Shown piece by piece: positions 22,697 to 33,170 of a stretch of DNA of 64,000 nt; the stretch's first letter is position 1; each line of letters begins with the position of its first letter. The notes under the pieces are model-generated. The model had not been told where the DNA came from. It saw only the letters and a program-made list of their open reading frames with translations, and made no database searches. Source of the stretch: Corylus avellana (Eukaryota > Streptophyta > Magnoliopsida > Fagales > Betulaceae). The stretch covers positions 7,617,540 to 7,681,539 of the forward strand of contig NC_081545.1 in assembly GCF_901000735.1 (NCBI RefSeq), in the 5' to 3' direction. The translations under genes and the position numbers were made by a program.

Positions 22697-25106
22697 ATGG
22701 ATACCAAGAAGAATCCATGGCTCATGCTTTCTCTTCTCTTCCTCGGCTTGTCTGTCAACAACCATCTCTGCCAACGAATATATCACCGCTCACCAAACCA
22801 TTGTCTCTGCAAATGGGAACTTTGTACTGGGTTTCTTCAAACCAGGTAACGCTTCTAAATACTACATAGGAATGTGGAACAGTATGAGTAAATTCCCAAC
22901 CCAACAAACCATAGTTTGGGTGGCAAACAGAGATAATCCAGTCGTCGATAGAAGTTTTTCTGTATTAAGAATCTCCGATGGTAATTTGGTTCTTCTCTTC
23001 AATGATATCCAAATTCCAGTTTGGTCCACAAATTTAAACTCCACCACTTCAAGTCATGTAGAAGCCGTTCTTCTAGATGAAGGAAATCTTGTTCTGAGAG
23101 ATGGGTCTAATTCATCAAAATATTTATGGCAAAGTTTTGATCACCCAACTCATACATGGCTTCCTGGTAGTAAGCTTGGATTCAACAAAATTACCAATGA
23201 AAACCAACGCCTCATTTCATGGAAGAATGAGGAGGATCCTGCACCAGGACTCTTCTCTCTTGAGCTACAGCCAAATACCAGTTCGTATTTTATTCTGTGG
23301 AATAGGTCCATTCAGTATTGGACTAGTGGAGCTTGGGATGGGAAGATTTTTAGCTTAGTTCCTGAAATGACCTCGAATTATATCTACAACTTCCGTTATG
23401 TTAACTATACAAATGAGAGTTATTTCACCTACTCTGTTTACTATCCTTCCACCATTTCTCGATTCATAATGGATGTTTCTGGGCAGATTAAGCAACTGAC
23501 CTGGTTAAACACTACCAATCAGTGGAATTTGTTTTGGTCTCAACCGAAAGCACAATGTGAGGTTTATCCTTTTTGCGGGGCATTCGGTAGCTGCAACGGA
23601 AAATCCTTGCCTTTTTGTAGCTGTTTGAGAGGTTTTGTTCAGAAGTCGCAGAGCGACTGGAATTTGTCAGATTTTTCTGGTGGATGCATTTGGAGAACTG
23701 CTTTACTGTGTGAGAATACCAGTCTTACTAATAGGCAGCCGGACAGTTTCTTTCCAATGCCCAGCATGGCATTACCTGTACAACCACAATCTGTTGGGGT
23801 TGGAAATGCTGCAGAATGTGAATCCACCTGCTTGAATAACTGCTCTTGCACTGCTTATGCTTATGAAATCAATCATTGTTCAATTTGGGTTGGAGATCTC
23901 TTGAATCTGCAACAACTCACTGGAGATGATCCTTATGGGAGAACTCTATATCTCAAACTTGCAGCTTCTGAGTTTCCTAGTAAAAAGAATTATAAGTGGA
24001 TAATTGTTGGTGCTGCTGTGGGTTCAGTTGCAGGGGTAGCCGTTCTGCGGGTAGCTGTGCTGCTAGGCCTTTTAGTGGTTGTAATCCTTAGAAGAAGGAA
24101 CAGAGCTGTTGGAACAGGGGAAATAGTAGAGGATTCATTGGTGGCATTTGGGTACAGAGACTTGCGAAATGCGACCAAGAATTTCTCGGACAAGTTGGGA
24201 GGAGGAGGCTTTGGTTCTGTTTTCAAAGGGATGTTATCCGATTCAACAGTCATAGCAGTCAAGAAACTTGAAAGCATCAGCCAAGGAGAGAAGCAATTCC
24301 GCACAGAAGTCAGAACAATCGGGACAGTCAACCATGTAAATCTTGTTCGGCTTCGTGGGTTCTGCTCACAAGGTACTAGAAAGTTGCTGGTCTATGAGTA
24401 TATGCCAAATGGCTCTTTAGAGTCTCATCTTTTCCATGAAAAGTTTTTGGATTGGAAAACAAGATACCAGATTGCTATAGGAACAGCTAGAGGGTTGGCT
24501 TATCTCCATGAGAAATGCAGAGAGTGCATCATACACTGTGACTTAAGACCAGAAAACATTCTTCTTGGTGCTAATTTATGTCCGAAAGTGGCAGATTTTG
24601 GCCTGGCAAAGCTTGTGGGGCGAGAGTTCAGCCGAGTCCTGACAACCATGAGAGGCACAAGAGGTTATCTTGCTCCGGAGTGGATTTCAGGGATGCCCAT
24701 TACGGCCAAGGCCGATGTTTACAGTTATGGAATGATGCTTTACGAATTTGTCTCGGGAAGGAGAAACTCTGAGCCATACGCGGAAGGCAAAACTAGTTTC
24801 TTCCCAACTCGGGCTGCAAGCCTCATAGGTGAAGGGGGCAATGTCCTTAGCCTATTAGATCCCAGGCTAAAGGGAAACGCTGATGTAGAAGAGCTCACAA
24901 GAGTTTGTAAAGTTGCTTGTTGGTGCGTCCAAGATGATGATACTAACAGGCCGCCGATGGGTCAGGTAGTTCAAATTCTTGAGGGAGTTTTAGATGTGAA
25001 CTTGGCTCCGATTCCAAATTCTCTCCAAGTGTTTGCTGACAACCAGGAGCACATAGTTTTCTACACCGAGTCACCCTCAAGCCAAAGTTCACAGGCACTT
25101 AGCTGA
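22697..25106 (+). pseudogene. G-type lectin S-RLK paralogue 2, N-terminal frameshift
   Basis: It is close to the intact gene along its whole length, with B-lectin, S-locus, PAN, transmembrane and kinase domains. A 23-bp deletion at about 22765, between two ACCATCT direct repeats of the ancestral sequence, removes the end of the signal peptide and shifts the frame. From the conserved ATG the product ends after 50 residues at a TAA (22847-22849). The rest of the frame is open from about 22689 but begins at TTG, not ATG. The first in-frame ATG is 22872, inside the lectin domain and without a signal peptide. The catalytic loop reads HCDLRPEN, with Arg replacing the usual Lys. The stop is moved by a 67-bp tandem duplication, adding QALS. 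Secreted function is unlikely. A correct new start or a splice rescue cannot be excluded. Confidence 0.85.
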
Positions 25107-25168
25107 CAATCAGGAGCACATAGTTTTCTTCACTGAGTAATCCTCAAGCCAAAGTTCATAGGCACAGA
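25035..25168 (+). repeat. 67-bp tandem duplication at the 3' end of S-RLK 2
   Basis: Two units (25035-25101 and 25102-25168) both start GCTGACAA(C/T)CAGGAGCACA. They span the last codons. The ancestral stop codon is changed to CAG in the first unit, so translation ends just inside the second. Confidence 0.9.
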
Positions 25169-25865
25169 GCAATGATTCAACTGTTTCCTCTCAGTTGAAG
25201 AGTGGCATGTCCTCAACGAGTTCAAAGTCTTGAGAGCAATCAAATGAAGATATCTTGAGCTCTTATATGTTTGGTAAAGAGTGCATTTTCTCATTCTTGT
25301 TCTTTCTCATTTGTGTCCTAATAACTGTTATATATAGATAATATTTTTCCGGTAGGAGTGTTTGTTTATTGCATGGAAGCATTGCTTCAAAATCTCCAAA
25401 TAATGCAATTGGCTATGGCTACTGGTGTAGCTATTAGCGGTTATTCAGTTTATCATCTGATCATCCCTAGTGCTTTACTAATTGTTATGCTTCATACTAG
25501 CAAATTATTGTAGGACCGCATGTTTATTATACGGTTTGTGGTAGGAACCGCTGGAAAATATTAGGGAATTTTGGGTTTCAAATAGGGTAAGGAAAGAGAT
25601 TTGGTTTGGACTTTGGAGGGGAAACAAGGAAGAGAAATGAAGTCCCTCAATGGCTGTGAAGAGTAAATCAGGAAGTGGGGCATGTATGGTTTTGTGAGCT
25701 TGGAGACTAATAAAAGGTGCATTGAATATTTGAAAGAATTCAATTTTTTTTCTAAAATACACATTTACAACATTCTTTGGCAGTACATGTACAGGTTGTA
25801 GGCTTTGAACATTTGAAGAATGAGTATGTTTCTGATTAAGATTTTGGAAATTTTGCACATGACAA
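25169..25865. other. 3' flank of S-RLK 2
   Basis: This is the non-coding sequence shared with 17339-17950 and 32230-32560. No gene is visible. It ends at the retroposon target site GACCATGGTGTAATT. Confidence 0.75.
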
Positions 25866-26991
25866 GACCATGGTGTAATTTTTTTTTTTTTTTTTTTTTT
25901 TTTTGTAACAAACCGGCATCCATTAAACTAGAAACATGTTATAGGACAGACATGAAGCTAATAAAAGCTTAGACATAAAGCTAAAAACAAGCTTGGACAG
26001 ATTAACCCAATCCAGACAGACCACTAGCACCTCTAAGTAGATGAAAATGGATAAATTCTGCGAATGCAGCCCGAGAAAATCATTGTCGTGGCGCAATCTG
26101 ATGGATACTACCATCGGGAGTACGAATATCCCTATCAAACATCTAAACAGGCTTCCTAAGAAGCAATGGAGGTTTAAATGAAATCTAACAGTGAAAAAAA
26201 AAAAAAAAGTTTCCTTCACAGACAGTAAGTCTGAAGCCCAACCGGTTATGATTAACAAAAATTGAATCCAAATAGACCACTAGTACCTCAAACCAAAAAG
26301 AAAAAAAAGATCCACTTCACAGACAAAGAGTTTGAAGCCCAACCGGATCGGGTTAAATAGTTAGCTACACAACAACAAACCAGAAATAAAATACAAGACT
26401 GGAAACAGTAAAAAAATCTAAGTCCAGGCGGAGGCGGAGGTGTAGTCGCGGAAAACCTGCCTGCATGTGAGGAGCACGGGCCGGCGATATTTGCCAGCGA
26501 GACAACAGGGAACGCCAGAAGAGGTTGGCAGCTAGGTGGAGTGGTGGAGCAAGCCTGCACGCGCCGCAGAGGGCGCTCCACGCGACGATGCGTGTGGTAC
26601 ACGCGCTGGAGAGTAAGATCTACTCTCAGGCGCGAGGAGGTCTAATGGAGGCACGACGGATGGCGGCTGAAAGCTGAGAGCCCCAGGATCCCGGTGGAGT
26701 GGCTTCCTGAAATTTACAAATATGATTTTGAAAAAATCAAAACATCAAAAAGTTGGCGGATCCAAGGTTGAGGACGGTGGAATGAAGTTGCAACCGGGCT
26801 GCTGACGGTGGAGAATGGCCTGGTGATGGTTTTGGACAAAGATAGGACCTTTAAGGAGGTGGATAGGACATCTGAAGAAGCGGATAGAACCTCCGAAGAG
26901 GCAGATAACACCCCTAAAGTGGCGGCAAAAAAGGGAGAGGGAGGGAGGAAAGGAGAAGAAAGATGGGAGGAGGGAGACATGACTCCCTCCC

Positions 26992-27222
26992 TGTGACGTC
27001 CCACATCGCTTGGATATAGAGATGAGGATGTGCTTTAATGTATACTACACACTTAATGACAACAACGCGTTTTAAAGCCGTGATGGTCATGATCCTATCA
27101 GAAGTCCGCAGTTAAGCATGCTTCTGCTGGAGTAGTACCAGGATGAGTGACCTCCTAGGAAGTCTGATTCGAGTGAAGCCAAAAACAGACAATATTTTGC
27201 GTCATTAGGGTGGGATGTTACA
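26992..27222 (+). mobile_element. Cassandra-type solo LTR carrying 5S rRNA-like sequence
   Basis: The 231-bp segment begins TGTGACGTCCCACATCGC and ends GGGTGGGATGTTACA, an LTR with inverted ends. It is flanked by the 5-bp duplication CTCCC (26987-26991 and 27223-27227). It contains a 5S rRNA-like stretch. This combination is the hallmark of Cassandra TRIM retrotransposons. Only one LTR is present, so it is a solo LTR left by recombination. Confidence 0.88.
27080..27170 (+). other. 5S rRNA-derived segment within the Cassandra LTR
   Basis: Motifs matching plant 5S rRNA are visible in order: GATCCTATCAGAAGTCCGCA, GTTAAGCATGCTT (A box), and AGTAGTACCAGGATGAGTGA with CCTCCTAGGAAGTC (C box). Several positions differ from canonical plant 5S, and the normal 5' and 3' ends are missing. 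It is not a functional 5S gene. The internal RNA polymerase III promoter boxes appear largely kept. Confidence 0.85.
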
Positions 27223-28956
27223 CTCCCCACTTGCTGGCCAAAGATAGTAGGGGATATGGTTTATGGAGGAGAGAGAACAGAGCTTTCTGGAAGAATTCTG
27301 GAGTATGGACGACCATGGTGTAATTGAAATCTACATTTTCTAGTTTAATTAACCACTTTGTAAAACCTACATTCAATCATTTATCTCAATTTCTTCTATA
27401 TTTTATTAAAACAATCGTTTTAAAAAAAAATTATTTACACAAAAATCCGATGAATAACGCAAATAAGGTGAAATCACAAATTGTAAATGGAAAATCAGAT
27501 GAAATTGAAAATCAAACTAAAATTAGGCTCCGTTTACTTCAACCACAAATATTACAATATTTTGGCCAAAGAATTACCATCCAAGTTAATTAGTATCTTA
27601 CTACATATCGATAATACGCAAATTCTAATTTCTATGGTTTTTGAAGAAGTTGTCCAACCAAAACTTTCTAAGCTTAGCATTCTTTGCTAGAAATCATTTT
27701 GCAACCTTCTCATCTCCCATCAAATAATCGAATGCAGATGCGAGCATAAACTCATCATATCAATGGTCATTCGAAGCAAACCAGCAACATACTCATTCGA
27801 AGCAAACCAGCAACACAAGTCTTGTACTTTAAGTCAACTGATAAAATGTTTACACAGGACAAGAATCAGCTCAAGTATAACGTTGGTGCCATTCAGTGAA
27901 GACAGAAAGGAAGAGATATATTCACAACTGGCAAAAGAACAGTTGCAGAGAAAGAGGCAAATTCCCAGTCAAAAGACAAACCACAACATCTCTCTTATAC
28001 ATTAGTCACATACAACTTTACTGAGCAAACATTGAGCAAAAAAAAATTAGAGGCAAATGCCAACGACAAGCTCCCTTACCCACGCAATAGGCCCAATCCC
28101 CATAGAAATTAAAGAAGGCAACAAATGCATGTATAAACGGCAACAATGCTGAGAACATGAATACCATGCATATACAATCTCAACAACAACAATTCCACAG
28201 CTGAAAAACTACAATAATATTTTAGGAGAGATGTTCCTGTTACAGACTAAATCATAAAAAAAAAAAAAAAAAAAAAAGGAAACAGAAAAGAAAGGAATAT
28301 GATCCATGGTGGGATCAAATCGCCTTGCAACCAATAATTTCCTCCAGTTGATTGCTTGATCTCAATCCACTAAAGAGTCTAGTTTTAGGAGATCCCAACA
28401 TGGAGTTAATGGGGGGAGTTAAAGCATAATCTGGATTAAGGGAGATATGACACAAAAATTATTCTATTTTCACTTTATACAGACAGGTGCTTAACTTATT
28501 TACATTTTCACTTATCACATTTTAAAAAGTTTTTCATATTAGCTATAATTTGTTAAGCAAGCATCTCTACTATATTTCGAAAACCATTTTGAATAATTTA
28601 TGATTGTAGTTAGCTTCAAGAGATGTGAAAGGATCATGGGGTAGAACAAAACAAAAAGGAGCACATTTTAGATTCTCCAGGCTGAAATTGGATTGGCATG
28701 GTCCTGACATGAGACAACATAATAATACCCAGTTGCTCAAAGGAAAATCAAAAAGTGAGAACACAGATTTTGGGCAGCAACAAATACTGCGGAATTATTG
28801 TTCTCATATTTCTCGTAATTAACTTGAGGAAATAAAAAAAAGAAAAAAGAAAGAAAGAAAAATTCTAAACATAGTTGAAGAATTACATAAAATTCTAAAC
28901 ATATTATGTAATTCTATCACAAAGAGCGATTATTTAGATTAGTTATGTAAACATAA

Positions 28957-29300
28957 TCAATTATTTTCAGAATCAAGAAAGAAACGCTCATTCACCGTGA
29001 TCCTACAGGAACCCCCATTACTGAAACTCCCATCCCCAGAGAGATTACCAAACGAACCACCATATTCATGTGCCACAAAATTACTCCCTCTCATGCTACC
29101 AAAACCTATCTCTTGATCTGTCATCACAACCATTTTTGCAGCAGAGAACTCCTGCTTTGATTCTGATGAGTAATCAAGCTTCAAGTCAATAAACCTTGAT
29201 TTTTTCCTCAATCTAATCCACTTCTTCTCCCAGAATCTAAAAGAAGTCCCCCATAGACGCCAGAACTCCTAGCACAACTAAATGATCCCCATCCTCTGAC
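28957..29300 (-). other. Unrecognised open stretch, possible gene remnant
   Basis: On the minus strand a frame reads FWEKKWIRLRKKSRFIDLKL and continues for about 90 residues to DSENN and a stop at 28957-28959. Before it, in another frame, are 67 residues ending LASMGDFF (29237-29440). I do not recognise either. The same stretch exists at 59690-60161, where a substitution and an indel alter it. It could be the tail of a decayed multi-exon gene or chance coding. Confidence 0.25.
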
Positions 29301-29944
29301 CCAAACAGCCAACCGCCCCTGAAACTACAAAGAGACTTGGACCTAGACACACCCATATAATCAACCATCCACAAATCACTTTTCTCATCGCACCCACCAC
29401 CAACACTCCATACGATTACAGAGAAAGAAACCAAAATCAAACAAAAATTACCAAATCTGAATTTTTTTTTTGTTTTTTTGTTTTTTTTTCTCTAGAGAAT
29501 GAAACGCTCCATGTGATTCAACAAAAAAAATAGAGAGAGATGAGAGTACCTGAGATGCCAACCGAGAGAGAGATGACTGCTTGTTGAGCGTGAGGAGTTG
29601 TGCGGTGCGTGTGTTTTGAGCGTGAAGGAAGAGAAGAGTCGGGTTTAGGGTGAGTCTGTCTGAAAGATTACGGGGAAACCATTTTCTAAAATATGTAAAG
29701 GCTTTTTGTTCAAACCGAACTATTTTACGTAGAAGTAATCAGCGTAAAATGTAAATATCATTTTCTGAAAACCATTTTCGGAGCCTTATGCAATTCAGAC
29801 GAAAATTATCGCCCCAGAATTCCCCTTCTTCATCACAAATCGCAAATCACCTATTCCTCTCTCTCGACTTCCTGCATCAACTCTATTCCTATGCAAGTTA
29901 ATAACATGGTTACTGTCATTAATTGTCAAACAGATGACTCTTAC

Positions 29945-29973
29945 GAGAGAGAGAGAGAGAGAGATAGAGAGAG
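29945..29973 (+). repeat. GA microsatellite
   Basis: An interrupted (GA)n run with one GATA break. The copy at about 60664-60691 has a different length. Confidence 0.9.
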
Positions 29974-30158
29974 AACGGCATGAAAAGAAAAGATAAACGC
30001 TACCCTTCTCAAATTTTTTATTTTGTTTTTCAAATTAAGTTTAGAATAATTTTTTTTCTAATTTAATCTATTAAATTTATATGTTTTTAAATTATATATA
30101 AGATTTAAAAATACATATAAAACTATATATACTTTTGATATATATCAATTTAATGGAC

Positions 30159-30317
30159 GAGAAATGTTACACAAACTCCAAATTTTTTACTTTCAAATGT
30201 TTATTCTCTGAAGTAGCAGTAAAAAATTACAATTGGATTTTGGATATAATTTTAATTTTTACTGCTAGAGAATAAGCATTTGAGAATATAAATTCGAGAG
30301 TTTGTGCAACATTTCTC
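30159..30317. mobile_element. Small palindromic MITE (159 bp), copy A
   Basis: The ends are inverted repeats, GAGAAATGTTACACAAACTC at the left and the complement of GAGAAATGTTGCACAAACTC at the right. The inner arms also pair. The same element is at 60890-61048 with identical length, so it predates the block duplication. Confidence 0.75.
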
Positions 30318-31496
30318 TTTTAAAGACCTAAAATAGATTAATTTCTTTCGACCAATGAATATAAATTGTTGGGTGAAAATTATATGATGTACTTTAAACT
30401 TTAAGGGCTCGGTGAGGCAAAAAGAAATAAGAGATACATCACATATTCTCTAGTGCTCAATCTCAGATGCAGCCGTGAAAAAAATTATTATCGGATGTTA
30501 CACGTACTTTTATTTATTATTCCATAAAAAAATGATGATTTTTACCGTCATGTAAAAAAGTGAACGCTTGACCGTATGCATAACATTTATCCTAAAGAAA
30601 TAGGGAAAAAGTCTACATAGCTCCTTAAACTACTACCTAATCGATAACGTTTCTCTCAAATTTTAGATTGCGACAATGTCGCCAAATTTTAAATTGCGAT
30701 AATGTCCTCACAAACTACAAAAAAATTGTCGAAGTCACCTCAAGGCCAACAAAAAGACAACGTGTAGCCCACTGAGAAAACTGATGAGAGTTTAGAAATG
30801 AACGGTTAGGATCAATTAGGTCTCTTAAAATATATTTAGATATTTATATAATTGATTTATGGGTATATTTGGTAAAGCATGTTGAGATGAGTTTTATTTT
30901 ATTTATTTTTATAATATTAGTAAAAAGTGATTGTGGTGATATAAAAGTAGAAATAAGTTTTAAATTTTTTGTATGAAAAAGTAAAAATATTTTGTTTTGT
31001 AGTAAATATTTGTATTTAAATAGTAATAAAAAAGTTATTGATATGGTATATATAAAAAGTTAAAAAAAAAAAAAAATTAAAATGATTTGAAGTTGATTTT
31101 TTAAGGGAAAGGGGGGAAAAGGGGGAAGAAGTATAAGTTGATTTAGGTTTACTTGTAAAGATTGATTTATTCACTTATAATTAAGGATCTATGTATAATA
31201 AACAATCAAGTTAATGAAAGCAGAATGTAATCTGAGAGCAATTTCTCTGCAGTCATGGCAGAAATCAAGGGTTTTGTACACACCATTCAGAGATTAACAC
31301 ATCAGCTTGGTACAAGAAAAATCATACGTTAGCAAAACACAAGATCTAATCTTTTTTACTATTTAAAAATCCTTCAAACATAGCCACTAAGACACCGCCC
31401 ACCGCTAGCCTTCGTCAACCGCCCACTACCTACCACCGCCACCCGGATCTCTCTCCATCTCGCCCACTACCGACACTCAGACGCCGCCGCCCATGC

Positions 31497-31498
<2 letters not shown>

Positions 31499-31530
<32 letters not shown>
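31499..31530 (+). repeat. CT microsatellite
   Basis: A (CT)n tract of about 16 units inside a region rich in CCACCG motifs. It is much shorter in the duplicate near 62180. Confidence 0.9.
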
Positions 31531-31534
<4 letters not shown>

Positions 31535-32059
31535 ATTGTAGATTTGATCTCACCACAACCACCAAAAATGCAAGCATAGCCCGCCCACTGCCCATGCCCA
31601 CACCCATACACTGCCGTCCAAGTCGAACCCTGTTGCCCATGCTGGAATCTCTGAGAATCGCCGCTTAGAGCTACCACAGAGAGAGAGAGAGATATATACT
31701 AGCCTACCCGGCAGGGTTTAGTGGGTGGCGACAACGTCTGACGTGGCTGGCGGTAGGTGGTTGGCAGTGGTTGTGTTGGGAGAGTTTTTTTTTTTTTTTT
31801 TTTTAAGATTAAAAGAAGGGTCGGTTAAATCCTATGTTTTGTAACATGTTTTTTATTTTTATTTTTGTTCAAAGCTGATGTGTCAACTTCTGAATGGTGG
31901 GCATAAAAACCTTGATTTGTGCCATGACCACAGTGAAGTTATTCTCAATGTAATCCTTAGTACTTTTTTTTTTTTGGTAATTACTTTTTTCCCCATGAAC
32001 TACCACTCCAACCTTATTGCAAGGCTCTATCAGATTACCATTTTCTTCTCAAAACTCCC

Positions 32060-32224
32060 TTCCCAACTCGGGCTGCAACCCTCATAGGTGAAGGGAGCTA
32101 GCGATGTCCTTAGCCTATTAGATCCCAGGCTAATGGGAAACACTGATGTAGAAGAGCTCACAAGAGTTTGTAAAGTTGCTTGTTGGTGCATCGAAGATGA
32201 TGAAACTAACAGGCAGCCGATGGG
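32060..32224 (+). pseudogene. S-RLK kinase C-terminal relic A
   Basis: This is 165 bp of the kinase C-lobe, matching the intact gene from TTCCCAACTGGAGCTGCAAG onward, with a small insertion (GGGAGCTAGCGATG). It stops at CCGATGGG and joins abruptly to TCCTAATAACTG of the 3' UTR. Relic B (63491-63760) has almost the same junction, so both descend from one deleted copy. Confidence 0.9.
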
Positions 32225-32562
32225 TCCTAATAACTGTTATATATAGCTTATATTTTTCTGGTAGGAGCGTTTGTGTATTCCATGAAAGCATTGCTTTTCA
32301 AAATATCAAATGATGCAATTGGCTATGAGCCTATGGCTACTGGTGTCGTTATTAGCGGCTATTCAGTTTATCATCTGATCATCTCTATTACTTTGTTAAT
32401 TGTTATGGTTCGCACTAGCAAATTAATGGAGGACAGCATGTTTATTATAGGGTTTGTGTTCAGAATTCTGGAAAATATTAGGGAATTTAGGGTGTCAAAT
32501 AGGGTAAGGAAAGAGATTTGGCTTTGAGAGAAAACAAGGAAGAGAAATCAAGTCCCTCAATG
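32225..32562. other. S-RLK-type 3' flank after relic A
   Basis: Matches the conserved 3' flank at 17500-17820, including the CATGAAAGCATTGCTTTTCA motif. It is interrupted at CCCTCAATG by a MITE. No gene is present. Confidence 0.8.
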
Positions 32563-33161
32563 GGAACAGGATCCTTGAGAATATCCAATTTAGCCATAAA
32601 TGGGACACATCCCACTATTAAAAATAATAATAAAATATTATTTTAAATTTTTTTAAAAAAAAATCATAAAAAAATTAATAAAAAATAGGAAAAAAAAAGG
32701 GAGTGGTGGCCACCCCCAATGGCCGGCCAGGGGGTGGCCGCACCACCCCCATAGGCCTGCAAAGGAGGTGGCTCACCACCCCTCTAGGCAAGCAAAAAAA
32801 AAAAAAAAAAAAAAAAAGGGTTGACCCTTGGGAGTGGCTGCAGGTATGGGGGCTGCAGGTATGGGGTGGCTTCGGCCACCCCATGGCCCAAAGGGGGTGG
32901 CTCTTGGGGGTGGTTCGGCCACCCCCCTTTTGCAAGATGGGGTGGCCAAACCACCCCATGGCTGGCCATTTGAGCCACCCCTTTTATGTTTTTTATTAAT
33001 TTGTTTATTAAATTTTTTTTTTAAATTTAAAATAATATTTTTTTATTTTTTTTATTAAAAGAATATATGTCCCATTTGTAGCCATAAGATTTCTGAGAAG
33101 AAATCTTATCCATAAACTGGATATTCTCTAGTTCATAATGGATTGGAGAGGATCCAGTTCC
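32563..33161. mobile_element. MITE of about 600 bp with a GC-rich palindromic core
   Basis: Termini GGAACAGGATCC and GGATCCAGTTCC are inverted. Both ends also share GAGAATATCCA and an inner AAATGGGACA. It is flanked by CCCTCAATG (32554-32562) and CCCTCAATA (33162-33170). The intact gene's 3' flank has CCCTCAATG once at about 17816. The 8- to 9-bp duplication fits hAT or Mutator derivation. The core (32695-32985) is packed with GGTGGC and GCCACC repeats in both orientations and a long A run. Confidence 0.82.
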
Positions 33162-33170
33162 CCCTCAATA

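Larger units (their letters stand above)
25881..27310 (-). mobile_element. Non-LTR retroposon (LINE-like 3' end) with 15-bp target duplication
   Basis: GACCATGGTGTAATT occurs at 25866-25880 and 27311-27325. Inside, a T run (to 25904) is the minus-strand poly-A tail. It is preceded on the minus strand by TGGATGCCGGTTTGTTAC, a 3' end style I associate with plant LINEs. No reverse-transcriptase domain is visible, so the copy is either strongly truncated or non-autonomous. A Cassandra-type solo LTR sits inside it near its 5' end. Confidence 0.8.
27326..32059. repeat. Block X, copy A (mostly non-coding)
   Basis: This AT-rich block recurs after the assembly gap at 58623-62820. It contains simple repeats, a small MITE (30159-30317) and one unrecognised open stretch on the minus strand (28957-29300). 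It opens with sequence (27330-27540) also seen at 18000-18250 and 33340-33530. No clear host gene can be supported. Confidence 0.8.

Noticed and set aside
22689..25106. Intact 805-residue S-RLK 2 starting at 22689
   Set aside because: The codon at 22689 is TTG. The conserved ATG at 22697 is in another frame because of the 23-bp deletion.
27080..27170. Functional 5S rRNA gene
   Set aside because: It lacks the canonical 5' and 3' ends, differs at several core positions and lies inside an LTR with its own target duplication.
32675..32999. Overlapping Gly/Pro/Trp-rich frames on both strands
   Set aside because: They arise from the GC-rich self-complementary core of a MITE, where every frame is open.
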